Of a stretch of DNA of 64,000 nt, positions 1 through 11,089 are shown piece by piece; position 1 is the first letter of the stretch, and every line of letters begins with the position of its first letter. The stretch lies in assembly GCF_037975245.1 (NCBI RefSeq), contig NC_092577.1:13257513-13321512 (forward strand), written 5' to 3'. Below the pieces are notes generated by a model that was not told the DNA's origin, did no database searches, and saw only the letters and a list, made by a program, of their open reading frames with translations. The DNA is from Apostichopus japonicus (taxonomy: Eukaryota; Echinodermata; Holothuroidea; Aspidochirotida; Stichopodidae). A program made the position numbers and the translations under genes.

Positions 1-285
1 TATCTTCTTATATTTTCTATTTTTCTGGTTTTTCTGAGCTATCATACCAGGCGTATAGTATTTAGTTACAAGCTTTATTGAACAAGTGTAAAAGCTTTGA
101 TGCAGTGTTTAACATCGGTCATGAAAGGCTTGCTTCGATCTGAAGGAGTGTTTCAGTTTCAACTAATTAGACAGCAGGTGTGTCTGTAGTAGTGATGCTA
201 AAAGTATATAAAATGCTTAGGATTGTGCAAATTTGTAACCGGAATTGGGATCGATAGCTCACAAATGCCATTTGAGGGGTGGGGG
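1..285. other. no gene seen
   Basis: AT-rich sequence. I see no convincing exon, RNA gene or repeat in it. Confidence 0.5.
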
Positions 286-485
286 GGGGGTTGCATCCAA
301 TAGCATGCATCCACAGTCCAGCACACTGAACTGTAATTTACTAGTTATACGATAGCTATGACAGGTCCCCATTGATTCACCCCTACCCCTTGAGGGGGCG
401 GGGGGTGGGGATCCAATAGCATGCATCCACTATCAAGTGCACTGAACTTTAATTTTACTAGTTATATGATAGCTACAGGTCCCCA
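286..485. repeat. tandem duplication, about 118 bp unit
   Basis: Two neighbouring copies share the order G-run, 'ccaatagcatgcatccac', 'cactgaact', 'ttactagttat', 'gatagct' and 'acaggtcccc'. The first copy starts near 290 and the second near 408. They differ by scattered substitutions and small indels, so the duplication is not very recent. Confidence 0.75.
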
Positions 486-739
486 AATGTTGATACATGT
501 GGATGAAGAAAGACAATTGAGATGAAATGTCTAATTTTACCTGAGGACACAATGTAAATATCTTGCCAAAACGCAAATCTGGTGAATTTGAAAACCAGAT
601 TTCTACAAGAAGAAAACGTTGAATGGGGACAATTTTCACATGGTTAGAAAGAGAAAATAAGAACTACTAGGAGAATGTATCCAAATCTTCCACCAGACAA
701 TTAAAGCAGTGATCTGGTGTATTTTTGTGATGTATGAAA

Positions 740-990
740 GAAAGTTCATCTTGTTTGTATTGTATATTAGATCCTCCTGCAAGCAGGAACTCGCGAAGAA
801 GCCTCATTGGCTTATCAAAGCCGCAAGCTGACCGAAGTCAGTCTCTTACATTCATATTTAACGTCCATGATTATGAATTGTTAATTGTTAGCAACTCTGT
901 AACTGGACGACACACATTAATCTTGGAGTGACTCGAACCGGGGACCTTATGATTGAAAGGCACCGGCGTTAACCACTGAGCTAACACTCC
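740..990 (-). mobile_element. tRNA-derived SINE
   Basis: Read on the minus strand from 990 downward, the sequence begins with a tRNA-like head. It has an A-box-like stretch (tagctcagtgg) and a B-box-like stretch (ggttcgagtca), which are RNA polymerase III internal promoter boxes. The head is followed by a body (about 925-765) containing 'cttgcggctttgataagcc' and 'ggcttcttcgcgagttcctg', then a short unrelated tail. The head is imperfect as a tRNA: its T arm does not pair cleanly. I therefore call it a SINE head and not a functional tRNA gene. The body looks like a conserved central SINE domain of the kind shared across deuterostome SINEs, but that is from memory and unverified. Confidence 0.7.
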
Positions 991-1119
991 AGAAAATCTT
1001 ACATTTCCATTAACACAGGTTCCACTCTTGATAGCATACATTGTTAACAAACTGTTCACATTAACAAATGACGTAGTATCAATATAATGCTCTATATGCA
1101 ATCAGTTACAGTGTTCATA

Positions 1120-1202
1120 GGACCTGATGAGAGGGGGCAGGGGGGTGGGGGGTTAGTGAGGACCTGTAAGACCTGATGAGAGGGGGAAGTTAGTGGGGAC
1201 TA
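1120..1202. repeat. short tandem duplication, G-rich
   Basis: The phrase 'gacctgatgagaggggg' occurs twice about 46 bp apart, each time followed by a 'gttagtg(a/g)gga' stretch. This is a simple two-copy duplication. Confidence 0.6.
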
Positions 1203-1329
1203 CATCCTAGCCCTGTCCGTGCCGGTCCAGAAACATTTGTACGCAGAAGAACAGTTTATTCTTATTTTTCGGGATGATGCTTTAGTATACTGAAGAGTTC
1301 AAAGAGCTGGACCGGTGGGGCCTGACCAG

Positions 1330-1565
1330 GCCCTCAGCACACCCCACTGTTTGTGTCTAACAGTAAGTTACTGACCAGGCTCTCAACACACAATCTGTGT
1401 GTGTCTAACAGTAAGTTAGTGACCGGGCTCTCAACACACAATCTGTTTGTGTCTAACAGTAAGTTACTGACCGGGCTCTCAACACACCCCTCTGTTTGTG
1501 TCGAACAGTAAGTTACTGACTGGGCTCTCAACACACCCCTCTGTGTGTGTCTAACAGTAACTTAC
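1330..1565. repeat. 48/49-bp minisatellite, five copies
   Basis: The motif 'aacagtaagtta' recurs at about 1359, 1407, 1455, 1504 and 1553, a spacing of 48, 48, 49 and 49 bp. Each copy also carries a 'gaccgggctctcaacacac' stretch and a 'tgtgtgtct' stretch. The short minus-strand open frame over it is a by-product of a unit length divisible by three and is not annotated as a gene. Confidence 0.85.
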
Positions 1566-1569
1566 CTGG

Positions 1570-2079
1570 TGATATTAGGCTACAGTATTATGCATTCTAT
1601 AATCATTAAATCTGATTTCTGTCTCTACTCCAGGATGATACAGATTGTCACTACTAGCACAAGTCACATTAGAGACAGCCTCCTGTTTTCTCTGTAATTT
1701 TACTGTTTTTGTGTGAGCAATCTTGTTCAATCTTATACAGGTTGGTGATTATCCATCAGAGAATACATTTGACAAGTTGACTTATCTTTTAGTCATCACG
1801 TTCTTGAGAAAGTATGTATTACTTTTTACAGGAAATATGTGACTAAGTTCAAACCTATCCTATGTGTCCTGTTCATACCTACATTGTTGAGCCTCTCCTT
1901 CTGGACTTCTCTATTATGTGGATGCCATTTTGACTTTGAACAGTTCAAGGAGAAGATATCGACCGTTACACTCCAATGACCATCAAGCAGTCTTACACCA
2001 TTTAATCCTTTAATCCTACACAAGTTAACTTGTCTCCGTCTACAAGTTGCCTTCTGTCCCTTGTTGAGCGACCAAATCC
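1570..2079. other. probable LINE 5' UTR and flank
   Basis: No open frame of note. The part next to 2080 is probably the 5' untranslated region of the LINE that follows, but I cannot place the 5' end of the element because no target-site duplication could be recognised. Confidence 0.35.
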
Positions 2080-2814
2080 ATGATGCCAGACACCAAGGAC
2101 ACAAAAGGAGTTTCAACTAGAAAACAGGAAGAATTGATCTCTTCCATTTTATCCGCCCTACTTGAAAGCAATGATCTGAAAGTCGTTATCCAGTCTGCAC
2201 TTAAAGAAGCACTTAAAGAATCCCTTGACAAAATATCTCATGTCATTGACCTCCATGAAGGTCGGATCCTGGATCTTGAATTCCAAATGGACAAAAGCAA
2301 CAAAGAATTAGCTGCATTAGCCAAGGAAAATGAGAAATTAAGAAGTGACTTAGATCAATACAAATGTGAACTCAATTTAATGGAGCAATATTCTCGCCGC
2401 AACTGTATTCGCATTTTCGGTATTCCAGAGAGTACAGGCGAAAATACCGATCAAATTATTACAAAACTTGCCGAGGAAAAACTTGGTGTTGATCTCAAAC
2501 TGTCCGACATCGATAGGAGCCATCGTATTGGAAAACCCAACGGAAAAGGATCAAGATCAATCATAATGAAATTCACCAACTATAACATAAAGTCACGTGT
2601 GCTAAGAGCAAGACGCAAACTGAAATCATCGGGCATCGGCATCCAGGAGGACCTGACTGCGAGAAACAAGGCACTCTTACAGAAGGTCAAAGACCATCTC
2701 CGTGTCTCATCAGCCTGGACCATAGATGGACGGATTTTTGCCTTAACAAAATCTGCAGATGGAGGTGAACTGAAGAAACGAATAAATGGATTGAATGACT
2801 TGAATAATTTGTAG
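2080..2814 (+). CDS. LINE ORF1 protein
   Basis: A 244-residue open frame with no breaks, directly upstream of ORF2. Residues about 25-105 are rich in Leu, Glu and Lys with heptad spacing, as in a coiled coil that would trimerise the protein. A segment starting at 'RRNCIRIFGIP' (about residue 107) with 'DIDRSHRIG' after it matches the RRM-like nucleic-acid-binding part of L1-type ORF1 proteins (Transposase_22-like). A basic C-terminal region follows. By family knowledge it would bind the element's RNA as a chaperone in a cytoplasmic ribonucleoprotein with ORF2. The start is the first of two adjacent Met codons at 2080. The reading frame looks intact. Confidence 0.85.
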   Translation: MMPDTKDTKGVSTRKQEELISSILSALLESNDLKVVIQSALKEALKESLDKISHVIDLHEGRILDLEFQMDKSNKELAALAKENEKLRSDLDQYKCELNLMEQYSRRNCIRIFGIPESTGENTDQIITKLAEEKLGVDLKLSDIDRSHRIGKPNGKGSRSIIMKFTNYNIKSRVLRARRKLKSSGIGIQEDLTARNKALLQKVKDHLRVSSAWTIDGRIFALTKSADGGELKKRINGLNDLNNL

Positions 2815-2862
2815 TTCAAGAAGTAATTTGTATTTTCTTTATTTCGAGGACACTAGGACCTA

Positions 2863-5800
2863 ATGAATCCAATTAACACTTTGGACTCGAACACTTCCAA
2901 TGATATTTCTACAACTTTGGGAAATCCTACTCTTCTGAACCATATTTTTTCTGAGTGTGATTTAATCTCAAATGAAGATGATGATCAGGTTGATAATTAT
3001 TCATCTAATTTTGATTCCTCTTTATATTCTGATGTAAGTGATTTACATAATCTACACAATTTTTCACATAGCACCTTTCCATTATTCACCTTAATGCCCG
3101 TAGCTTAATGCGTAATTATAATACTATTCGCGATTTCTTGGCATCTTCATCATTTAAATTTACAGTTATAGCTATTACGGAGACCTGGTTGCATTCCGAT
3201 ACTAATCTTGATTTAATTCAAATCCCAGATTATACTTTTACGCATAGGGACAGGGATACTAAACGGGGTGGTGGTGTTGGTTTTTATGTCCTTAATTCAG
3301 TATCTTTTACTGTTAGGAATGATTTGATGTCCAACCCTTTATTATTTGAATCTTTATTTATTGATGTAAAATTTGACAACAAATCTCTTTCTATAGGAGT
3401 TATCTATAAGCCCCCTGACATTCCAATATCCAATTTTAATGATGAACTGTCCAGTCTAATGATTAATTTAAGTGTTGTCAGTAAGACTTGCTATATCTGT
3501 GGTGACTTTAATATTGACTTGTTAAAAAGTGATCATGATTCTAATGTATCCAATTTCTTAGATCTAATGTATTCCCATTCTTACTTTCCACTTATTTCAA
3601 AACCAACTAGAATTACTCCACAATCAGCCTCACTCATTGACAACATCTTTTGTAATGATACTTTTGTTAACTTAAGCTCGGGGATTCTATTATCAGACAT
3701 AAGTGACCACTTGCCTGTTTATCGTTGTAGGGATTTTAAGGCGCACTCATTACCATGCTCCAATAACTTTTTTTACCATAAGAGGACCAGTAAAGATTCT
3801 TTACGTAATATCAATTTAGAACTTTCTTCTTTTGATTGGAACCTATTATACAATCTCCGAGATGTTGATACTGCATATAACTTTTTTGTCGATAATATTA
3901 ACAATATAATTTCTAAGCACTGTGTAGTTAAGCAATTTAAAAGAAAATCCAATACTATTCGCTCACCTTGGATAACATCAAGTATTTTAACTTCAATTTC
4001 AAAAAAGAATAAATTATATAAAAAGTACCTTCTTAATCCTTCCAGTACCAATAAATGTAAATATACTCTTTATAAAAATAAACTGACAAAAATTATCAGA
4101 TTAGCCAAGAAGATGTATTATGAAAACTGTTTCAAAGACAATAAAAATAATTTAAAGAAAACATGGTATACGATTAATAAAATTCTTGGTCGTACTTCAA
4201 TCAATACTCAAATTGATAAAATTAAAGATAATGATTTGTTAATTACAAATAAATTTGACATGGCCGAGAAATTTAATGACTTTTTTGCTAATATAGGTAA
4301 CAACCTTGCAAGTTCTATTCCCACTTGTCACTCAAAATTTACAGATTTTCTTACTGATAGTACCCCATCATCTCTATTTATCTCACCAACCAACTCCTCT
4401 GAAATTATCAATTTAATAATGCAATTGAAAAAAGGCTCTTGTGGTCTTGATAATATTTCTGTTCAGTTTCTCCAAGAAAATCGTTTTATTATAGCTGCCC
4501 CTCTTACATATATTTTTAATTTATCAATATCTACAGGTGTTGTACCAACTCGTACTAAAGAAGCTAAAGTTACTCCAATTTTCAAAAGTGGTGATAAGCT
4601 ATCTATTAACAATTACAGGCCCATCTCAGTTCTTTCATCTTTATCTAAACTCTTAGAACGTATAATATATAACCGTACTGTACACTTTTTAGACAAGAAC
4701 AACATTATTACTGATAGACAATTTGGATTTCGTAAGGGGCGTTCTACAGATATGGCAGCTTTGGATGTTTCTCAATATATCATTAACGGCTTTAACAATA
4801 AGGAATATTCTTTGTGTGTATTTTTAGATTTATCTAAAGCCTTTGATACTGTCAATCATGGAATTCTCTTCAACAAATTGTATCATTATGGTATAAGAGG
4901 GGTTGCATTTAACTGGTTTGTTAATTATCTATCCGGCAGACGCCAATGTGTTCATATTGATAATCACTATTCTAATTTCAGTAAAATTACATGTGGAGTA
5001 CCACAAGGGTCAATTTTAGGTCCACTGCTTTTCTCCTTGTATATAAATGATATTATAAATTGTTCAAACACCTTGTATTTTACACTTTTCGCAGATGACA
5101 CCAGTATACTATATAAACACAAAGATATAAATCATGCTGCATCTACTATAAATTTTGAATTAGCTAAAGTCTCTACTTGGTGTCAAGTAAATAAATTATC
5201 TTTGAATATTAACAAAACCCACTTTATGATTTTTCACCCAAACCACAAAAAATCAAGAACATAGATATTTGTATTGGCAACTCACAGTTAAAGCGTGTTG
5301 AGGTCATAAAATTCCTAGGTTTATTTATTGATCCTGCTCTAAAGTGGTCTTCCCACATCTCCAAGATTAAAACTACCATCTCAAAAACTGTTGGAGTCCT
5401 TTATAAAATCAAAGACTTTGTTCCAATGTATATTCTCAAGAACTTGTATAATACTCTCATACTACCTCATCTTAATTATTGTAATATTGTTTGGGGTAAT
5501 GCATATTCTACCTACCTAAAGCAATTGCTTTTATTACAAAAGAAGGCTGTCCGTGTTATTACACAGTCTGGTTTCTTAGCACATACCCCACCACTATTCA
5601 GCTCACTGAACTTACTAGATATTTTTGATTTACATAGATACCACTGTGCAGTTTTTATTTTTAAGTCTATTAATAATAAATTACCAGTCAATTTTAATAA
5701 TTACTTTAATTTCAATTATAATATACATAACTACCACACCAGATCCTCTGGAAATTTATTTTCATTGCCCATAAATACCGATGTCTTTAAACGTTCCATC

Positions 5801-5920
5801 GTCTGTTATGGTGTTAATTTCTGGAATAGCCTAAGTCATACATTAAGAAATATTAAGTACCTTAATTCATTTTCATTCAAGTTGAAAAATCATCTTTTAT
5901 CCAAGTATCAACATCTTTAG
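2863..5920 (+). pseudogene. LINE ORF2, endonuclease plus reverse transcriptase, two frameshifts
   Basis: The frame opening at Met 2863 runs to 3108. It is then continued in another frame by a 718-codon stretch (3108-5264), with coding sense already visible just upstream of 3108 ('HLNARSL'), so a one-base indel lies near 3075-3090. A second shift lies at an A-run near 5250: a stop follows at 5262-5264 while coding continues in another frame to 5920. Endonuclease signs are 'AITETWLH', 'GVIYKPP', 'GDFNIDLL' and 'SDISDHLPVY'. Reverse transcriptase signs are 'NNYRPISVLS', 'FGFRKGRSTD', 'FLDLSKAFDTV', 'GVPQGSILGPLLF' and the catalytic 'FADD' (5088-5099). The C-terminal piece 'ILPHLNYCNIVWG' is usual for CR1/jockey ORF2. 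The function would be target-primed reverse transcription, lost in this copy unless the frameshifts are sequencing errors. Confidence 0.9.
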
Positions 5921-6247
5921 ATCTACATTTGTCTCTGACTTTAAGTATTTCCCACATTATCAAAATGTCTTTTTTTTATTTTTTTTATTTTAGGGGTGGG
6001 GGGGGTATAGGTCTCTTTGTAAGGGGCTTTATTATTATGCCCATATACTTTATACTTGTTACCTTTATTCTTGGTGGGCTTCTTGTACAAGCTACGGCTT
6101 CCAAGCCCTTCCACCATTTTCTCTCCGTAATTTCCATTATTTTTCTTTTATTTGAATTACTACTTATTATTTTCTTTGCATGGTATTGTCTTCACAGTCC
6201 TATTATTTTATAAACATTGTGAGAAAATGGAAAAATAAATGAATGAA

Positions 6248-6728
6248 ATTCTACGCAGTCCCCGTCTCCCGGATTCGTCCCGACATCTTCGGTGGAGAAT
6301 GACATATTTGACGGTGGCATCGGTGAAGAGTATCTGCAAGAGTAGAGTGCTTCCGTCGTCGAGGAAGGACTGCAAAAAATCAGGTCAAAGGTCATCCTCT
6401 AATGCTATGCTCTGTATGTAGCAGATATATAGTTTGAAGATACTAATAGGCACTAATATCTTATAGCCCCCCCCCCCCCCCATCCATTACAGATGCTATC
6501 GCAATTTGATGTTAATTCTATCCCTTCACAATTTCACTTTTGGAATGGCATATAGTTTATTAAGCTCAAATCTGCACCCTGTTGCCATGGAAATGAGTAC
6601 AATACAAATTAATCTCTTACATGTCGCTCCAGGCTTTCTCTTTGCTAATGCTGGTAGACTCCATATTTTTTACTCTTTTTTTATTAGTTTTGTATTGATA
6701 GTTGTGTTAAATTCAGTGTTGCTTGCAG
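6248..6728. other. flank of the LINE, no gene called
   Basis: Contains a C-run at about 6467-6480 and one perfect direct repeat of AGGTCA with 1-base spacing at 6382-6394. No exon with good borders was found. Confidence 0.4.
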
Positions 6729-6785
6729 TAACTGCCACTTCAAAACTACTTCTCTCAGTCGGCACTGCATTTATTTCACTTGATG
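6729..6785 (+). CDS. candidate internal exon, unknown gene
   Basis: The borders are a cag acceptor before 6729 and a GTAACT donor at 6786. The open frame of phase 1 to 1 reads 'TATSKLLLSVGTAFISLD'. It joins in phase to the next candidate exon (7048), which is the main support. The acceptor has a weak pyrimidine tract. No family is recognised. Confidence 0.3.
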
Positions 6786-7047
6786 GTAACTAGACCAAAT
6801 GTTTTAGAGCTCATTAATTTTAGTTTCATGAAACAAGGTAACTTTAGAGGACATCAAATATACTCTGCCACGTGCCACCGCTTAACATTTCTATGGTGCT
6901 GAATTTTCCCTCTGTGTTACTTATAGCTTTTTCGTAGATAATCACTTCCAAACTGATGTAACTAGACTATAATACAAAATATCAAACCTTGTGTGATTGA
7001 TAGTAGCTCCTACTTTTTTTTTCTTTTCTTTTTTTTTATTTGCTCAG

Positions 7048-7207
7048 AAATCATTTTAAATGCTATAAAACATATCATTTTTGTCAGCGAAAATTCTGAA
7101 TTTGTTCTGCCTTGTCTAGCCAATGCCTTAGAATTGTTGTATTCGGAAGAAGAAAATTATGATAAGTACTGGAGTTATGTCGTTTGGTGCCTGCAAGATA
7201 CAGCCTT
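7048..7207 (+). CDS. candidate internal exon, unknown helical protein
   Basis: A strong pyrimidine tract with a tgctcag acceptor precedes 7048, and a GTAAGC donor follows 7207. The frame enters in phase 1 and leaves in phase 2. It encodes about 53 residues with the composition of a real protein ('SENSEFVLPCLANALELL', then 'YWSYVVWCLQDTA'), probably helical. It joins in frame to the candidate exon at 6729. I do not recognise the family. HEAT/ARM-like helices are a guess from the pattern of Leu and Ala only. Confidence 0.45.
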
Positions 7208-7719
7208 GTAAGCTCAGGGAATGAAAGCTACATCATGTGCTTTAGTGTCATAACAATCTTTAGTTCTGTTGTCCAAGTAAGCTTTTCTTGTTATAGTTAA
7301 CGTGTCATCTATCTAGTTGTGGTCTTTCTCTGTGACCAGTCAGCTAAATTAGTGATGTCTTATTGAGTTGTCATGTTACAATGTGAAAGTACTTTTATGA
7401 CCAAAGATAATTCAACAGCTAGGACAGATTAAAAGTATGAGGATTGTTGGTGTGAGGCTGCAATGAAGGCAGATGGGAAGTTAGTTTTATTTTTGGGAGT
7501 GGGATGGGGGGTGGGGTGTCTTTGTTTTGCTTTTCCCTTTCTTGGAGGAAATTGTGCCAAGCAGTTGAAGGAGGCAGCTGCTAATAACAGCTAGTTGGTG
7601 TAATCAGTTTCAAAGCTACAAACCATTAAAACTAACTTAAAAATTAAAAAGATATAATTGAGTACTGCCCTCAAATTGTGAAGGAAACTATCAAAATGCA
7701 TAAGTACTCTCTTACGTGT

Positions 7720-7938
7720 TCCTTCCCCTCTCCTACCCTCCCTCCTTCCCACTCTCCCACCCTCCCTCCCTTCCCCTCTCCCACCCTAACTCCCACTCTG
7801 CACACTCCCTTCCCCTCTCCCACCCTGCCTCTGTTCCACTCTCCCTACCTTCCCCTCTCCCACCCTCCCTACCTTCCCCTCTCCCACCCTTCCTCCCGCT
7901 CTCCCACCCTCCCTTCCCCTCTCCCTCTTCCTCTCTTT
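7720..7938. repeat. CT-rich low-complexity tract
   Basis: Irregular repeats of 'cccctctcccaccctccct'. The proline/serine-rich open frames across it are composition artefacts. The tract ends directly at a splice-acceptor-like site (7941), so it may serve as an unusually long pyrimidine tract. Confidence 0.8.
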
Positions 7939-7941
7939 TAG

Positions 7942-8088
7942 CTATCCCTCTTTGGAAAGACAGCTTCAATGTATTTGAATATAGGAGAATTATTCGCAGA
8001 TGCAAAAACTACAGCCAAGTTTAGGAACACTTTTGGCCATCCAGACGAGCACACAAGTGAAATTTATTACGATGTATTTTTATTTTAA
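7942..8088 (+). CDS. candidate terminal exon, unknown gene
   Basis: A CTCTCTTTTAG acceptor precedes 7942. The frame starting in phase 0 encodes 48 residues ('LSLFGKTASMYLNIGELF', then 'FRNTFGHPDEHTSEIYYD') and ends in TAA at 8086-8088. The residue make-up looks coding. It does not join directly to the exon at 7048-7207: that exon ends in phase 2, and phase-2 entry here meets a stop. An exon would be missing between them, or the two belong to different genes. Confidence 0.35.
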   Translation, partial: LSLFGKTASMYLNIGELFADAKTTAKFRNTFGHPDEHTSEIYYDVFLF

Positions 8089-8690
8089 CAAGGTACAGTA
8101 TATATAACGATAAATTGACAGAGTTACAACATTCTTTTTTGTACTTTCGAATCAAAAGCAGGGTTTTCAAATCAACTTACAATTGTAATTAGTTTTTTAT
8201 CAACTCTCTTATTAAAAGTCTCTTTTGATTTTCTAACAAAATAATTTTATGTGTTGGTGCATCTCACACAGTTGGTATTAACATTTCGTGGTAGAAAGTG
8301 TCAAAGATAACCACCAGCCTTTGATAAACACTATGTATGGAATTTGTGTTGAGGTGAAAGGAAAGGGGGTAGGGGAAGGGGGAGGGGGGATAGGTAGAGG
8401 AAAGGGGATGGAGAAGAGGCACATTGAAAAACCTAATATACTCTGGTTTTTGTAACCTGTTTATGATTGTTACCAGTGGAGACAACACTTAATGGATGAC
8501 CAAGGCTTGAAGCGAGCAAGATTGTTGGTTTGTAATTTACTTCCAAATATTATTGGAAGGCTAAGGGTTGGAGCGAGCAGGATTGTACGTTTTTTATTGT
8601 TATTTTCTTCCAAGTTATGTTTCCTTACAGCTCTAAGAGTAATATCCTTTTTTCTACTGTGATGTATCATAGACATGTATCTTATCAAAT
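8089..8690. other. no gene seen
   Basis: AT-rich with a G-rich stretch at 8360-8420. Nothing convincing on either strand. Confidence 0.4.
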
Positions 8691-8694
8691 TAGA

Positions 8695-9160
8695 CGAAAG
8701 GCTTCCGTCACAAAATGCGTTGCGCCGTCTGTACCATACTTACGTTGCCGTCGAAGAAAGTGTACGTTGCCATCGCGGAAACTTCCTTTGTCCAATTTCA
8801 TTCCGTTGCCCATTTTCATTCTGTTATGGGAGTAGTGACCTGTGATGGTGGCCCTGTCCTACTTCTACCAATCAAGTTTTCAATATGATACCCAATTCTA
8901 TGTGATACACATTTCAATATGATACACCTGAAATTGCAAAACTTGTTGCAACTAATTAGTTTCAACAGGCAAGTTTTCGCGACAGCAACCTCTAAGTTTC
9001 CACCACGGCAATGTAAGTTTCCATGACTACAACCTAAGTTTCCATGACGACAACCCAAGTTTCCATGAAGGCAACCTAAGTTTCCATGACGGCAATCTAA
9101 GTTCCCATGACGACAACCTTCCATGTTGGGGAAGTAAGTTTCCACAACGGCAACTCAACA
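8695..9160. repeat. degenerate 20-21 bp tandem repeats
   Basis: Units of the form 'taagtttccatgacgacaacc' recur from about 8995 to 9155. Related 'cgttgccgtcg' and 'ttgccatcgcgg' units occur at 8700-8815. The unit varies in length and sequence. Minus-strand frames rich in 'RHGNL' are by-products of the repeat. Confidence 0.75.
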
Positions 9161-9429
9161 ATGGTACAAACGGCGTGCCATGACAAACTCTGTGATGTAT
9201 CTTGTGACCAATTTCAAGGATTCCCAAACTGTCAGGACCACCACTCAAAGTTGAAAAGGGGTCTCACATTGTGTCAGGATTTGTAGAATTCATATGTAAC
9301 ATTAAGGTAATTCTTCATAAAAGACTTTTTTAATATATATATTTTGCATAATTATCAGTAAACCGCCACATAATCCTCCATCCTTTAACAAATATGAAAT
9401 GCTTTATGAAGAAGATTATAAAATATAAT

Positions 9430-10215
9430 AAATGATATAATTGTTATAAAACCTATTTTATGTAAGTAGAGGTGTTGGAAATATTACATACAACAAATTG
9501 TGATAATATTATTAAGTCAAATTATTAACAGGAGGCTTTGGTCACTTTAACACGATATTAAAGTTAAGCCATGCAGGACATTTAATCTTTCTCTTTATGT
9601 AACCTATAAAAATTTCACCTGCTTTTGTGTCTTAATGTTACAACAGATAATTACTTGCGATATCATGGTACCAATCTCATGTTTATACTATGTAACAAAG
9701 TTATTACATATAAGATTACATATTTATTTTGATACTTGGGTAATGTAATATAACAGAAAAGTCAAGACACGTATAAAGTCGTTTCGTTACATGCTTCAAT
9801 TCTGTAATAATACGAGGGACAGTTACTCTCCATACTCATATCTATATCATGCATACTGTGTAATAACATAATTACATAAGAAATATTACATAAATATTAT
9901 GACGAGATTTGAGTTATGTAATATGGACAGCAAAGATACATAACTATTCTTTGATACAAAGCAAAAGTAGTATTAAATGCTGCAATTCCTGCATATTATT
10001 TCAAGCTACGACTTGCCATACCTTTGCGCTTATCTCATGCAAGGAGTGTTATAAAAAGATTAACATATAAAGGCCGCATGGAATAATTATGATATTTAGG
10101 TTATGTAACAAAAAAGAGAAAAACTTAGACACATGTCCAGTTTCTGTTGTAAAGGAAGGAACTATGACATGCTGCTATAATACTGTGTTATAACATCATA
10201 TAATGGTGCAAGTAA
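9430..10215. repeat. diverged tandem repeat, unit about 160-190 bp, AT-rich
   Basis: A pattern of '(g)ttattacata' or 'gttataacat' preceded by 'tcatg..tatact' or 'ctgctataatactg' recurs near 9437, 9710, 9867, 10047 and 10183. It is interleaved with 'ggttatgtaat' stretches near 9748, 9911 and 10102. The copies are strongly diverged, and I judged them by eye only. Confidence 0.4.
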
Positions 10216-10374
10216 TTTGTGAGAGCAAGGACATTTTTGGCTAGAATATGATTCAAACCATGTGTTATGAGGATTGCAAAAATTACCTGGAGAGGGGGGA
10301 AGGGGAGAGTGAGGGGATAAAAGGGGGATAACACTAAACAAACAGCAGTGATTGAATTTTAAGAGAAATTTAAG

Positions 10375-11078
10375 AGTACACAGCATGAGTACAACAGCAT
10401 GAGTTGAGTACCAGTAAAACATGAGTATGAGTACAACAGCATGAGTATGAGTACAACGACATGAGTACCAGTAAAACCGTATGAGTACAACAACATGAGT
10501 ATGAGTACAACGACATGAGTACCAGTAAAACAGTATGAGTACAACAACATGAGTACAACATGAATATGAGTACAACAGTATGAGTACAACAGCATGAGTA
10601 CCAGTACAACAGCATGATTAGGAGTACAACGACATGAGTAGGAGTACAACAGTATGAGTACGAGTACAACAACATGAGTACCAGTAAAACAGTATGAGTA
10701 CAACAACATGAGTATGAGTACAACAGTATGAGTACAACAGCATGAGTACAACAGCATGAGTACCAGTAAAACAGCATGAGTACCAGTACAACAGCATGAT
10801 TAGGAGTACAACAACATGAGTAGGAGTACAACAGTATGAGCTCGAGTACAACAACATGAGTACCAGTAAAACAGTATGAGTACAACAACATGAGTATGAG
10901 TACAACAGTATGAGTACAACATCATGAGTACCAGTACAACAGTATGAGTACAACAGCATGAGTACCAGTACAACATGAGTAGGAGTACAACAATATGCGT
11001 ACCAGTACAACAGCATGGGTACAAGTACAACAACATGAGTATAGGAGTACAACAATATGAGTACGAGTACATCAGCAA
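10375..11078. repeat. minisatellite built from 'acaacagcatgagta' type units
   Basis: About 700 bp consist of 9-18 bp units such as 'gtacaacagcatgagta', 'ccagtaaaacagtatgagta' and 'ggagtacaac'. Groups of units recur as a higher-order pattern (for example 10600-10700 and 10770-10870). The overlapping minus-strand frames rich in 'VVLILMLLYSY' are artefacts. Confidence 0.9.
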
Positions 11079-11089
11079 AGTTTTAATCA

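Larger units (their letters stand above)
2080..6247 (+). mobile_element. non-LTR retrotransposon, CR1/L2/jockey-like, near full length
   Basis: The order is ORF1 (2080-2814), ORF2 with AP-endonuclease and reverse transcriptase (2863-5920), a 3' UTR and a tail ending in 'aaataaatgaatgaa' near 6247. Short tandem tails of this kind are usual for LINEs of the CR1/L2 group. Two single-base frameshifts in ORF2 make the copy inactive on its own. The reverse transcriptase core and most of the endonuclease are otherwise open and the element is little decayed, which suggests fairly recent insertion. The exact 5' end is unknown. Confidence 0.9.

Noticed and set aside
925-990. A functional tRNA gene on the minus strand
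   Set aside because: A-box-like and B-box-like sequences are present, but the T arm does not pair properly and a SINE body follows directly.
1334-1534. A 66-codon minus-strand frame
   Set aside because: Explained by a 48-bp repeat unit divisible by three.
7678-8024. Proline/serine-rich proteins
   Set aside because: CT-rich low complexity. Only the part after the acceptor at 7941 was kept as a candidate exon, in another frame.
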